Positions 9,868 to 23,346 of a stretch of 64,000 bases of DNA are shown here, one piece after another (position 1 is the stretch's first letter; every line of letters begins with the position of its first letter). A model generated the notes under the pieces. That model was not told where the DNA came from, did no database searches, and saw nothing but the letters and a program-made list of their open reading frames with translations. The stretch comes from Sipunculus nudus (Eukaryota > Annelida > Sipuncula > Golfingiida > Sipunculidae), in the NCBI GenBank assembly GCA_026874595.1, contig CM049306.1:95039642-95103641 (forward strand), read 5' to 3'. A program made the position numbers and the translations under genes.

Positions 9868-12800
9868 CTGGAACAAAAACATTAATTAAATATTTATCAC
9901 TCTTTATACACAGGTTTTCATACACAATGCAACAGGGACTGTGTCTGCAGATCAATGTGATATATTTCAAGACTGAAAGAGGTTAAATCAAATATTGACA
10001 CTAGTTATGTCATGAAGAGGTGGTTGCTTGACAGAGGCAGGTTTAACTGTATATATATACTCTCCACTTTAGAAGAATGCATTTGTAATTAAAATGAGAC
10101 ATACTGACCTGGTGTTAGATGTTTAATAAGGGTGCATGTTTTTTTTAAAGGCCTATGGCCTGATTTTGGCATGATGGTCAATTTAATGAGGATGAAGTGA
10201 ACCTTCTAATATGACTATGTATTATAAATATTGAGCCTTCTGGATTTCAGGTTTTATATGCACAAGGCTAGAAATAACCCATCAGTCATAACCTATCATT
10301 AAGACATTAGATTTCAAAATTTTGTCTTTTTTGAGGCTGTGACGGGGTTCAAATGAAGGACTTCATTTTCCATAGTGCCACACCTCAACCACTTAACTAT
10401 GTCCTTACAAAGGAGAGCAGGGCTACAGCTTTGTTACAGGCAGACAGTTTAGAACACTACTAGTGGAAAGATGTATGGAGTTAAGTAACAATCTACCTAA
10501 ATACTGTTATTTCATAATGTTATGAAATGTGGTGCGATCAATGCAATGCAATTATAACAGTTTCACTGAAACACTGGTATATCAAGGGCATACAATACCA
10601 GGTTGATGGTTGAAAATTAAATTGTCACAAAATATTCAAAACAACCTTTGACTGCTTTAAGATGGCTTTAATTTTAGTTATTTTTGAGTGTTTTCTCACA
10701 AACATGTTCAAATGTCAAGAATAACTAACATACTGTCATATCTAATAAAATTTTGTCAATTATATTTTGGTAAAATTAACTAAAATTATTTTCTGACAAG
10801 GACAGATTTCAAGGCTGTGGTACTGAATGACAGTGACAGAGCAGAGCTTGTTGAACTGATTGTCAGGTAAAACCAACAAACACCCCACCCCTTGTGATCT
10901 ACATCATTACCGGCCCGTCATTATCTGTATTACAATGAACCCCAGTCAACCCGCCATGTCTCTTATTAAGACATAAGGAATTCCTGAACCCTTGGTCACC
11001 AAGATCACCTGCACTGGTAGATGGCATCCCTAGCTTCATAACCCTGGCCAGTATTTGCATTACCCCTCACTGAATTCATTTACCTGATACACAATAGTCA
11101 CTAATTGCACACCTGATCTCTCACTGTGTGTACCTGTCCTCCCCACATAGGGGTCCTCCATACAGTTCAACGCCAGTCCTGTCAACAGATGCCATCAGCA
11201 TATCAAAGGCCCCTACAACCCATCAGGTGTCAGCCACAGAGGGTAAGCAGGTCTGTTATTGATGATACCCCTGGTGACACCCCTGAGTGACAATCTTATT
11301 CACCCTACCCAAGTGATTGGGGTAATTTACCCCCCTTGCCCTCAGATGCCAACAATTTAGCAGTATTAGTGATGTAGTAACCCCCAAATGGAATGTTTCT
11401 GACTGGTCAGTGGCAAAAGCCAGTTCAATACGGCCACTTGGGGTCTAATTTAAACCAGTGAAAAGTCCCCGATCTTTATGACTCCCAGAGGAATGTTAAC
11501 GATTTACCTGGATACCTGGCACAGGTGTGTGCACTAAATAGCACCACTGGCCTATGAATCAATTGCAATTTAGAGGGAAAAAAGAGCTCTACCAGCATAC
11601 CTGAAACATTTTAGTGCAATGTATCTAATTTTAGAAGGTGTAATTAAAGGCCTGAGTAAATTCCCTTTAGGGTGTTCTAGTGGAACTGTCAGGTTCATGG
11701 ATTTGGTGTTTCATATTTCAAGCAATTTACACACCCCTATTGATTACATAACCAGCACATCATGTGAGTATTAGATAACATTTTCACTTTAGTTTATTTT
11801 TTTCACAAGTACATATTATAAATACATGATGAGGCAAATTGTCAACAAACACCCATTTCTAGAAAATGTTTGTAAACATCTTGTCTACAGTTATCTACCC
11901 ACGGAAGTTTTGATTTCTAGTTAAAAAAAATGTGTAAAATACAAAAAAAAAAAATCCTTATCTAGTTTAAGAAATTATTTTACTCCTGTTATCTGGCAGG
12001 GTTTAAATATGACAATCACAAATGCATCTTTCCAAAGCAATATCATACAAATGCTGCATTTCCCCGTTGGATCGTATAATTGATAACATTGTAAAGTAAC
12101 AAAATATTGCCACAGTATTTTACACTGATTGCAATCATTTGTTTCCTTAGTGGAAGTCCCTGCTTGTTTGGCAAACATAAAAGCCAGGAACTAATCTCAT
12201 ATCCATCTGATATGGGTTTCTAGGGGAAAAAATTCCCTGTGTGGTATATCAATAGAGCTACCAGATCATCAAAAAGTTCCAGTCAGACAATAACATCCAG
12301 CGCTGCAGGGACTGGAGCTTGGCATATCCAAATATGGCCATATTTGTGGCCCTAAGGACTTCGTATTGACTTCATTACTCAAATATTATATTGACTTCAC
12401 TTCCCTTCAATACACAGTCCCTATACTATTGATTCAATAAAATATTAATACAACTGATACAGTCTCTGCTAATTTTATGTTCTGTTCAGGGCAGCGCTGA
12501 TGTTCATTATATTAACATTACTGCTAATATATATGTATCATAACAGAATATTAGATTGAATTTCCATTAGCACTGGCTCATGTCACACATGTTCATGTGA
12601 CAATATCTGCTGCTGGTCGTGTAATAAAATTATTTTATTTAGATAAAACCCTGAGATATCCGTGAGATGCTGGGTCATTAAGCATATATGTGTCTGTGAC
12701 AATATCTGCAATTCGCATGTCAGAACCAGACTTGACATCCTGTGTATTGTCAACAATGGCAAATTTACGAGGCACATGAATTAAACAATAAGTGAGTTTT

Positions 12801-15800
12801 TCTCCCGGGATGAACCATTTGAATGCCAGACACCAAAGCCTGGCTGTGTGGTCCACACAAGCCAATATTTTGTCATAAATGAATGAGTGATAGTCGGGTT
12901 AAAACACTGCCTCATTTATAACTTGTCCTAGTAAATACTAGGCCGACTAAAGCAAGGTCATCACCTGAAAGAAGGGGTCAGTCTTAATATTTTTTTCTGC
13001 AGAAATCACTTTCACAGTGCTATTAATATGGCCTATTCTCCTAATGAAGTAGTTTATATTTATATATATTCCTTCCATTAAATATTTTCTTTAATTACAT
13101 ATTCCCTTTTTAAATTATTTACCTAGCTCTAAAGAGCTAGATAAAGAAAATATTGTCTTACTGTCGCAAACGTTGTCTTACTCCAAAGAAGGACCCATTT
13201 TTAGCTATCTTGGCTTCCATCACACCAAAACAACACTATTTAAGGACCTCGGTAAACATGCATATTTAGAAAATAATTACATTCATTTTTTTTATAAATA
13301 ATTACATTCATTTTTAATATCAAAATAACTACAGCAGGTACCAGAACAAGTACCAAGTAGCCCCTGAAACTGAATTAAAACTTATGATCAAATTTAATAT
13401 GAAGATTTCTGTGATGTATACTACAGTTCACCACAATATCCTTCTGTGTTAACCTTTGAACCCTTTTGTATGTGCCAAGTTTACTTGCCAGTGTTATAAC
13501 ATAACAGAACAGATTTTAACAAACTTTCATTGTATATAACAAGCAATTTCAAAATGTCATTATTTATTTTTTAAAGCTAATTTCTATATTACAAATGACT
13601 TTTTTATCCTCACATCTGTGTTGAATTTTAAGTCAAATAAAGTGTGAAAATAAAGTAACAGAAATTTCTCATCAAGTAAGTGGTACAGTTGCTGTTTATT
13701 ATGGATGCATTCAATTTAAGTGGGAACTTTCATGTTTTCACCATAGCTGACACAAAATGTCTCACAAAAGATAAAACAGGCACTTAAGTGTCTGGGAACT
13801 GTTGTATTTCTGCCAGTAACAGGTCAAGAAAACAGTTTTATAAGATTGAGCATCAGGAGATTAAATTACAGAAACCTGCATGAGCAGGCCACTCTCTGGC
13901 CTTTGTTATTCTGGTTTCTGCTGGGATTGTGTTGCCATCAGCTAATACAATTATCCCTGGCTCCGCAGGTTGTTGACACATAAATAGCGGGTCTGTGCGA
14001 CCTGAACCTAACCACACACAGGTGACAATGGCAGAGCAATGTCACTCCACAGGTTTAAAAACATGTAACAATTAAAGTCACATAAAGTGACCCTTTAACT
14101 TGCAATATTTGTTTCCATAGTAACAGCATTACACACATGCTCGCTGCCTTTACTGTCCGATACTGTGAGCACTCTTTCTGTAACGAGCCCCCATCTGCAG
14201 GCTTTCATTAATCGTAATACATCACTAGTCCATTCCCATCAGGCTGAGCAGAAGAACTGATCATGTGGACATAATGTTCGGCTTCTCCAATTTCTCTCTG
14301 CGCTGTCATGGCATCCAAGCCGCTCTAATATTAGAGAGAGTAGGAATACATCATCTTTTATCACCATGGCAATGCATGGGATGGGACAAAAGTGACAACT
14401 GTTAAGATGACAACAAGATCTTCTTGTATGAAACTAAGATATGTCCCACTGTAATTTGATGATGGATTTCATAAGAATGCATAAACAGGTGGTTTATGTC
14501 CCATCAGCTCTAATTTCTTGGTAGACAATAATTTTGCATGATGGATCAATTAAATTTAACAGCAAATCTGAATGCATATCAAGCCTGATCCTCTGATTTT
14601 GTCTGTTCAATGTTACTTCCATTATCCAAACAACATCTCCAAACTGTCCACAATGTCCATACTGAATTTTAATGAAATAGGTGGAAGGGTGAGCCATGAT
14701 TATATTTTGTGGAGAATATTGTTCAAATTTTTGGTGGATTTTTGGATGCAAATCCAGGCATTGGCTGATCGCTTTGTAATTTAAAGAATTATTTACAATC
14801 ACTTTTGATAATGATACTAAATATTACATGAAACCTTTGAAAGTAACATACACTTGCACATTTGATTTTCAAATTATTTTGAAATGCACATCTTCAACTT
14901 ATGCTGTGCATGGTCAAAAAATTAAGAAACCTTCAACCCTTAAGAAATTAATAAATAAATACACAGTGACAGATATATATTATGAAAAAGTTCTCTTAAG
15001 AAATGGCAAATTGTTATCCTATAGAATTAAACCTTTCGCAGTAATACTTTAAATTATTACAGTGCTCATATATACTTCACTGTTTAAAACGCCTGTTTTC
15101 TTTAAGAGGAAATTATCACTTTTACAATGATATTCAGTAAATCAGTAATCCTTTGAAATTTTTATTATTCAGTATGTTTCAGTAATCAGGATTAGATGAT
15201 CAGTGTTTAACCTGCAGGGGTCTTCTTTTTACTCTATTGCACCTCAACATCAGCCCCCGGGGGGACAACTGCCATATGACCATCTGCTAAACTATCCAAG
15301 TGTGACTGTCTTCTAACAATTGGTAATTACCACAGTTTATTTATACTTCATTAGGTCTATTTTAGGATTATTTAGAAAAAGGAAGCTTCTTTCCAACAGT
15401 CCAATAACCTGCCAACCCCCTTCGGTTTTCTGAAGTATAAACCTGCTTCCTTTAGAATAAAATTCATCTTGTATAATAAAAGACAAGTGCCAAGGAGTTG
15501 ATTTGTTGCAATCACTGTAGTGGCACTGGATGGCATCTTTATGGTAACAGATGTAAAGATCCTAGGAATAAAAGCCCTGTGTCAGGTCCATCAGTATGAT
15601 TACTATTTACCATGACTGAATAATGATTTCCTGCCAGTCTAAACAGATCTAGTCCTTAGTATATCAGTTCAGTGTCACAGGTTGTGAACATATCACCTGT
15701 ATTCTAAGCTTAATCATTGCCACTCAAATATTTTTTGTTTTAACTAATCTGATTGTTTACATATTAAAAGAATTAGCCTTCTCTCCAGTGATAAATTCCA

Positions 15801-16289
15801 CATTTTCTATTTTAACAGCTGTCTTGTTGTCTAAAAAGGATTAGCCCTGACATTATCTATCACTATACCCACTGACCCTTGTTCCAGCGTTTAAATCCTA
15901 CACTACACGACACAGGAGGAGTGCTATTTCTTCCTAGATAAACCACTTGCTCTATAAAATCCACTTGAGCAGGCTGTTCCTTTAACCTCCCCTTCAAGTC
16001 TGTGTTTATTTGACTGAAGTGCACACTGTGTTTCGTTTCTGCGTACTTTACCATTAAGTGCCTGAGATCTGTGATAAAACAATGGACACAGCATGTAATC
16101 CCAAGTTGTGGCGGAGAGTCACTTATATACCCACAAGAGGAATAGCAATATATTACTTCAGTTAACTGTTCCACAGTGCATTACTTTAGACACCTGGTAA
16201 GGGGGATTCTCAAAGTATTTAAAAAAATATACAACAGTTGGCTTTTTATTCATGTGGAAAACTTTTAGTGATTAATCCTTTACTACTGG

Positions 16290-16578
16290 TTTGGGAAAGC
16301 TCTATTTCCGCAAGCCCAACATGTAGGAACCCAGACGGCATGATTAATATATATATTTTTAGCTCAGCTGACTATAAGTCATCTGAGCTATAGTCGTGGT
16401 CCATTGTCCGTCGTCCGTCCGTCTGTCCATCCGTTTGGGAAAGCTCTATTTCCGCAAGCCCAACATGTAAGGAACCCAGACGGCATGATTAATATATATA
16501 TTTTTAGCTCAGCTGACTATAAGTCATCTGAGCTATAGTCGTGGTCCATTGTCCGTCGTCCGTCCGTCTGTCCATCCG
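16290..16578 (+). repeat. two-unit tandem duplication (144-145 bp) carrying the stem-loop
   Basis: The block starting TTTGGGAAAGCTCTATTTCC at 16290 is repeated at 16434. Each unit contains 'GACGGCATGATTAATATATA', the 'AGCTCAGCTGACTATAAGTC' palindrome and the first part of the GTCC/CGTC tract. The two units appear to differ by a single inserted base ('GTAGG' versus 'GTAAGG'), indicating a recent local duplication of the head of repeat family 1. Confidence 0.85.
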
Positions 16579-17375
16579 TCCGTCCGTCCGTCCGTCCGTC
16601 CGTAGATGTGGCACGTTTTGAAACCGTAAGACCTAGGAATCCAAAATTCAGCATTATGTTAGATGTCCCCAAGATCTCGTACCAAGCCGAAAACTGGGTC
16701 TTTGCGACTTCGTTCCTTTGAGAAATTAAAGAAAAACCTCAATTTTTTATTAAAATCCTATTTTCACACTTCAGGACTGCCTAATATCAAAACCACTCAT
16801 CTGGTTTTCTTCATATTTACCATAAATATTCCTCTATATAGTTCCTATGTACATGCCAGAAATTAAGTCTGTAAAGTATAAATTCTATAAGTTATGGGCC
16901 CAGACATAATGGACTTTGTAAAAAATCAGGAAACTCACTTAACATGAAAAATTTTGAAACTAGAGTCTATTTTCTCAAATATATAACTATGTTTAATTAA
17001 GATTCAATTGTTTACCCAAAATTAGATCTGAATTTTGTAAATTTTTTAAGTTATTAGCATAAAAAAAAAATCAGCACCTTAAATTTTGCCCAACTTTGAC
17101 CATGGCACGTTTTTTTCCTGTAAGCACCATTGATTTAATTTTCACAGCATGTAAACATAAATATTTAGTTTGTCTAAATCTGAAATTTGAAAATAAAAGC
17201 TTGAAAATTAAGCTAGTTATTGATTTTTTTTTCTGTAGTCACTTGCTTTGATTACAGATGCAGGGTCCCACTCCAGGTCACTGGAAGTCAGCTATGCCAG
17301 GGTTTCTGATTTGTTACAGTCACTGGGGGAGATCCCCTGCTGTGACAGGTGTACAGTTATTCTCATATCACCACC
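16505..17375 (+). repeat. dispersed repeat family 1, copy C (most complete)
   Basis: In order this copy has the 31-nt imperfect palindrome (16505-16535), the (CGTC)n tract (16553-16603), 'GATGTGGCACGTTTTGAAAC', the 'ACTTCAGGACTGCCTAATAT' block, 'CAACTTTGACCATGGCACG' and 'GTCACTGGAAGTCAGC', then 'GATCCCCTGCTGTGACAGG'. Copies A and B at 4.3-5.9 kb are in the opposite orientation. A 67-residue frame inside it is alignable to frames in A and B, but substitutions are not biased to silent sites, so I treat the element as non-coding. Confidence 0.75.
16553..16603. repeat. (CGTC)n tetranucleotide microsatellite
   Basis: CGTC/CGTCC units with a few interruptions, at the same internal position as the GGAC tract of copy B. 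Confidence 0.9.
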
Positions 17376-17403
17376 CCAATCAACATGAAGACATACACTG
17401 TAA

Positions 17404-17804
17404 CAGGGTTCCTGCAACTCTTGGCAAAGCAAATTTAAGACTTTTTAAGACAGCTGACAGAAAATTTAACACCATTTTATACATAGAATTCTTTAATGGC
17501 CCTACCGTGCTTTAAAACTATTGAAGACCTGATGTTTATAGAGCCTTCATTTATTAGCGGAGGAGTACTTAGAATCTATGGAGATCTTTCTTTGACAAGA
17601 AACCGCGGCAACTTCCCTCAAACTGTCTCAAGCTTTCGTTCGATTACCAAACTGTTTGTACACTTTTATGATATCAGGATGGGTAAAATCAAATTTAACA
17701 CCTTTTTAAGACCTATGTCAGGATTCCTGGCATTTTCAAGACTTTTCAAGGCCTTAAAATGCAAAATGATAAATAAGACTTTTTAAAGCCCCCTGGGAAC
17801 CCTG
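17404..17804. mobile_element. short TIR element with CAGGGTTCC ends (MITE-like)
   Basis: The left end CAGGGTTCC at 17404 is mirrored by GGAACCCTG ending at 17804. Flanks read TGTAA on the left and TGTAAC on the right, so a short target duplication is possible but the exact length cannot be set by eye. The interior has 'ACTTTTTAAGA'-like blocks near both ends and no transposase. CAGGG-type ends are common among hAT-like and Harbinger-like non-autonomous elements; the superfamily is left open. Confidence 0.6.
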
Positions 17805-18445
17805 TGTAACCAATTTTAAAAGTACATTATATTAAATAAATGGCCCTGGGGACAAAACCAACTAGTTGTGTGTATATCTCACAATTCAAACTTCACACAT
17901 GCATTATTTGCCTGAGAGCTATTCATTTAACCATTACTCAGATATCATAAAAAGTAGTTATATCTGTACCAGATTAGGCACTGGACTCCAGTGAGAAAGA
18001 CCCAATCAACTACAGGTGTTAACCATAACAAATGCCCCTTAGCCAGCTTAAATCAGCTTAATTGAAATAATTAGATTATTGAGATTTCTTTAAACTCAGC
18101 AGGACCCACGTGATTAATAACATACACAACACTCTATGGTGTAGCACATTTCTACACTGACCAATAAAGATTTAAGACATAACTTCCTGCTGACTTTGAT
18201 CTTGACTAATTTTGATGAAGCTATATATGGCAGTGCAAATGTTTAAACATACATATATTAAGTAGATTCATTGTGTACCAAAGTAAAAACCTATAACATG
18301 AAATCTTCCTGGATTATACGATAGCTCTTAAAAGTTTTAATCAAGAATATAATTTTATCTTTTAAGGGTCTTCAATAAACATTAAATATGCCTAGTATTT
18401 AACTTTCAAATTTTTTTTAAACAAAATTTTCCATCCATATATATT

Positions 18446-19493
18446 TCGAGGGAAGAATGAGAATCTGGGAAGATCCAGAATCCTTCCGGGAAAAATCAGA
18501 ATTCTAATTTTTCCCGGGAAAAATGAGAATCCAGAGAAGATATGAAGGGATTTCCATTCTTCCCGGGAAGAATGAGAGGGAAGAATGAGAATTCTCATTC
18601 TTCCTGGGACAAATGAGAATTCCAGTCTCTCCCGGGAAAATTGAGAATTCTCATTTTTCCCAGGAGAGATTGGAATTCAGTTTTGAAATTCAAACCTGGG
18701 AAAAATGAGAATTCTCATTCTTCCCGGGACAAATGGGAATTATTGATGCCAACTTAACTCTTTTAATTTTATTCATACTTATGTCTTGTTTCAGAAAGAA
18801 ACTTTGATCATCTTTTTTTCACATTAATTCTGAATTGTTCAAGTGTTAAAAAAGAAATAAATAGTACACTCACACAAAATAGAAATATGTGAATAAAATA
18901 TGAAGCAGACAAAAAGTGTTATATAAATATATATATATGTATATATAACAAGTTCGTTCATTTTTTGTTATAATATTATAATCATAGCTAGGTCAGGTTT
19001 CTGAGATGAGGTTCATAGAATTAAAAAAAAAGGATGTTTAAAGGGCTTAGGAATAACTACACTTGTTGACACAAAGTATTATGATACTGTTTGTTGATCT
19101 GACCCCTTTTATCATTTAACATCAATCAGTATTGATTGTTATGCAGTGCGATCAAAGGTTGTTGTCATAATGTGTTTTCTACTTTTTTTCATGACAAAAA
19201 ATGTTAGTTCTTTTAGCAATGGTCATTTAATAACATTAAAGTTTGGTTATAATACCGTAGTTAAATATGCAAACTTAACTCACCATAACTATTAAAAGGA
19301 TATCATTTAACAAATTGGAGCTGGCTGGGAAAAATAAGAATTCTGAAAAAATGAGAATCAAATCATAGTATGAAATGGGAATTCCCATTTTTCCCAGGAC
19401 AAATTAGAATTCTCATTTTTCCCGGGAAAAATCAGAATTCTCATTTTTCCTGGGAGGATTCCGGATCTTCCCAGATTCTCATTCTTCCCTCGA
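18446..19493. mobile_element. non-autonomous TIR element built of nested GAATTC/CCCGGG palindromes, copy 1
   Basis: The left end starts TCGAGGGAAGAATGAGAATC and the right end is its reverse complement, ending GATTCTCATTCTTCCCTCGA. The similarity continues inward through 'TGGGAAGATCC' and 'GGGAAAAAT'. Both ends also carry serial short palindromes of the type CCCGGGAAAAATGAGAATTC read out and back. Flanks CATATATAT at 18436-18444 and 19494-19502 may be a 9-bp target duplication, though they lie in TA-rich sequence. The middle (about 18750-19320) is unique AT-rich DNA without a transposase. A relative lies at 30120-30747. Confidence 0.75.
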
Positions 19494-22400
19494 CATATAT
19501 ATCCATATATTCTATTTATAACAATGCCCTATGTGTGAGTTTAAAATAACATATAAGTGCCCTTACATTATCCATGCCTAAAAGTATAAAATACATTATT
19601 GACATATCAAATAAATCGAATACTGAAATGCTTAATATACATCAAAGGGAATGAGAATTGTAACATAAGCAATCAAAAAGCATATTTATTTTTATATGCT
19701 TTCCCTTATAAACAATCAAAGATGTATTTCTACACCATGGGGTTTGAAATTATATTGTGCTTGGGAAATACTTTACTCATCATATAGACCTACCTGAATA
19801 CATTTTATTAATATAATCCAAAGTGATTTTTAGGGTTACTTTTCCCCTATTGGTCTCCAAGCAGATGTGTTTGATTTCTTATAGCTAGAAACACTGGAGG
19901 CAGACACTATCTGCATGGAGGCTGCACCAATCCATTATGGCTGGGGGCTATATGGTGAGAAAGCCACTTAAGTCTGTCAACATACAATAGTCCCTTATCA
20001 CAGCTATACTACAAAATAATGTAAACTTCCCATAAATTTACCTAAACCCCCTTAAAACAAGCATCACTTGACAAGCACACCCCAGTACTGTAACCATTAG
20101 TCCAATAGTGAGGCTGCCTCCAAAAGTTTGAACTTACTGCTTTAATTCTTTGATATATCTTATCTTACATTGCAGACTAACGAATGTATGAGTGCCTTAC
20201 TCCTCAAGCTGAATACCTCAACAAACATTTCTGTCTGGTGCCTGTTAGCCCCTCCTTCCAGCTAATATTTTTTTATCAAATAAAGCAATAAACCACTTAA
20301 CTCAAGAAGCTGGTACTACATATTTTTATACATAATCTAATAACACTGAACATACATCAAACTTGTGAGTTTATCTGACGGGTCCTTCCACATGTTTTCC
20401 GTTACACGAATCTGCGGGTTTCAAATGACACAGAACAGTGTACAGAGTGGTCTAACTTAACCTCCCATGAGCTAATCAACAGACTCTGGGTGTTGTTGTC
20501 TCTTTAAACTCAATTTGGACGTAACATGATCCAAAGCAGTACATAACACCACATATGCACAGTTGTTGAGTGAAAAATTTCACCCCGTCATAAGCAGACT
20601 TAGAGGTGGAAAAAGTTGGCTGCACAATAAAATAACCTTGTCATAGAGTCCTAGGTCAGGATACAAGGAACAGGCTTGAGTGAGCAAACTGAAATACTAA
20701 ATATTCATTTGCCAGCACCCCGTCCAGGACAATAAAACTCGGCTCCATATGTTCCAGACTTGTGGAACAAGCTATTCAAGCCATAACAAATCGGCAACAA
20801 GTGAAGCATTTAGACCATGCTGCATTAGGCGTCAAAGGCTTTTACTATCAAGCTTATGAGAGTGTTCAGGACGACCACCAAAGAAAAGGAACTGCTGCAC
20901 TATGATTGGACACTGGCTGCCTGTTATCAAGCTTTGTATGACACTGCCGATCGTCAATGGCCAACAATCTGTCCAGAACCTGATACAACACTGAACGATA
21001 CTTTAAATGGCAGGATTACTGCATGCAGTCTGCCGACATGTAATTAGAGCATTGTACTTTCATTGAATTTCCCAAATTGTTCCAAAAGGCCAAGGCTGCA
21101 CTCGTTTCACATTCACATTCTGACAACAAAATGGCAGCCATTATACTGAAATTCTGCCAGTGTTGACAACCAGGAAACTATTGATTTACAAATACTGTTT
21201 CAAGGTTACAAAAGTGATCGATAACAAACTACATAACAGGAAATAGCACTAGTCAAATCAACTATTATCCTTCCAGTGAAGTTTCAAGGCTAACTCCAGG
21301 CACCATCAGATGTAAGAACTGGTCTCACACAGAATTTTAACATATAGCTTATATTGGCCTTTGATTGATTAATTTGTGAATCATTAATTTCAATTCATGT
21401 TAACTTATTCCAAAACTGTTCCTTATATGGTGATATGAAGAAAATTTCAGAGTGGTTGTTGATCAAAACTAGTTTAAAATTCCCCTTGGATAATTATATG
21501 AAGTAACATTTCAAAGTATTCTTGATAAAAACTGGTATATTATATTCATTTTGATTGATTTACATAATTTCTTTCAGATGTTAGTTGATAATTTTATAAA
21601 ATGTCAAACGAGGGTTATAATATATTAATTGCTGTGGTGTTGGTCTTTGTTTACACAAAAGTCAGACTGTTGGCAAGTTTGCTTCATGAGAGAAGCCGTG
21701 TCCTTGCAGGTCAATAAACAGACTATTAATACAACTATAACATTAATGACCTACTATTTCAAAAAGCAAAACTATTAAATCACCACACACACATAACAAT
21801 GTCAATACCAGCTGTTCTTGATAACATGAGAACTCATTTTTTAAGCTGCATTCTAAAATCAGTGGAACCACAGCTAATGTGCAGTTGTCCCAGTTCTCCT
21901 GGCCTACAACAGTGAAGCACCAAGTCACTCCTGAGCATATCATTGTCATACCAGTCCAAATGAATACCAAGTACAAAAACGAACTTAATAATATGCCCAC
22001 AGTTGAGTGAGAACTTGTGCATGTAATCAGACACATACACGTCTGACTTGGTTAGTGCCTGGTTGTATGTCTGTACAGAGGCACGTTCAAAGAAAGACGG
22101 CTATAAATGCCTCTGAGTGTCAGTTCAGTCCTAAGAATGATCTTTAATTGACACACTGACCCAAACCTCTGCTGAACTAAATTCCTGAATTTTTTTTTTT
22201 TTACCTGGCCTTTTAAAATTTTATAAAATATTTGATTAAATTTTTGAAACAGTTCATATGTAATGTAAATTGTTATTTAGCTTGTATCTTTAAAGTTTTA
22301 TTTTATTCTTATAAATATACAAAACAATACTATAATTAAGATTTTCTTCTATATATACAGTAAACCTCCTTTTAAGGGAACCTTCTTATTACAGACACCT

Positions 22401-22637
22401 CTCTAATACAGACATTTCAGGTTGTCCAATGAAATGTAGACTAACAGGTCTGACTCCTCTCCATTGTCAGCTTAAAACCCAAGTCATACTTACTCCATAA
22501 AACTGGTTGGTTGAAGGGTTATATGAGGTGTATATTCATAATATTAAGAACTTGTCTGATACTGCCAAAAAAAGCAGAAACATCTTTAAAAGAAGAATAT
22601 GAAACAAATAATACTTATACAAATTGTTTGTACTTAC

Positions 22638-22990
22638 CTCAAGAGTCGAAACAAGTGCCAGTTGTTTTCTGAGTAGATAAACTCGTTCTCTCAGGAATTG
22701 TGGGATATAAAACACATCCTGGTTGTCCTTGACCATTTTACGGACAGAGAAACTAACATTAAGTATCCTGGATTTCACGTCAGTATCATCTTGGATGTTG
22801 ATGATGATGACATTCTCTGGCAGAGTTGGTATGACGCTTGCAACAGCGCGAGTGAAACGATTGTAGAGTGATGAAAGGAATGCTGTTTGATCGATGTTGT
22901 TTAGTCGTACAGTGATGCTATTAAACAGCATGTCTTCTGTTATGAGGCGAACAATCAACTTACAAGAGGCCTTCACCACATTCAGTCCAT
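22638..22990 (-). CDS. Celsr: CELSR/Flamingo receptor, coding exon 2 (juxta-cadherin domain)
   Basis: A 353-bp exon with acceptor TATTATTTCAG, phase 1 in, phase 0 out at GAG|GTAAGT. Joined to exon 1 the junction reads VAVS-D-GLNVVKASC. It encodes about 117 residues with 'DMLFNSITVRLNNIDQTAFL', 'YNRFTRAVASVIPT', 'IINIQDDTDV' and 'LNVSFSV', and ends 'RKQLALVSTLE'. In the family this segment follows the ninth cadherin repeat and forms a membrane-proximal-type domain before the EGF array. 'NIQDDTDV' is particularly characteristic of CELSR. It contains no cysteines other than the one in 'KASCK', and no frameshift or stop. Confidence 0.93.
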
Positions 22991-23346
22991 CTGAAATAAT
23001 ATGAATGCATTTATTATCTTTTTTATATCAGCATGAATTATAATATCAAATAAACATAACAGGCATGTCATTCAACCTGTCATCAAAGATTACTTCAATA
23101 ACTTTAACAAATACCTTGGGACATAATAAAGGACAAAAAAAACAATTAAAAAATAAATCAACCAGTCTCAGTCAACACTAGGAGATTTTAACATGTGCAC
23201 TGCACTTAATAAACTCATTTCAGCTGCTGACAGATACATTCCTTACTGAATGTACAGATCTATACATTCCTCTATCTCTGGTACGGTAGAGCATTAGATT
23301 CCCTACACAGTATAAATGGTTTTTAATTCAAGAAGAATATGGACAT

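Larger units (their letters stand above)
9868..22637 (-). other. CELSR intron 2
   Basis: A 12.8-kb phase-0 intron (donor GTAAGT at 22637-22632, acceptor AG at 9869-9868). It contains a tandem duplication and repeat copy C (16290-17375), a CAGGGTTCC-ended element (17404-17804) and a palindrome-rich TIR element (18446-19493). The remaining stretches (9.9-16.3 kb and 19.5-22.6 kb) are mixed AT-rich and moderate-GC sequence without recognisable exons or RNA genes. The moderate-GC patches around 10.9-11.6 kb and 13.85-14.4 kb are possible places for intronic regulatory DNA, but no diagnostic motif was found. Confidence 0.85.

Noticed and set aside
10335-10406. tRNA gene or tRNA-derived SINE
   Set aside because: An A-box-like 'TAGTTAAGTGG' is on the minus strand while the B-box-like 'GGTTCAAATG' is on the plus strand and lacks the final CC. 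The two are incompatible and no cloverleaf can be drawn.
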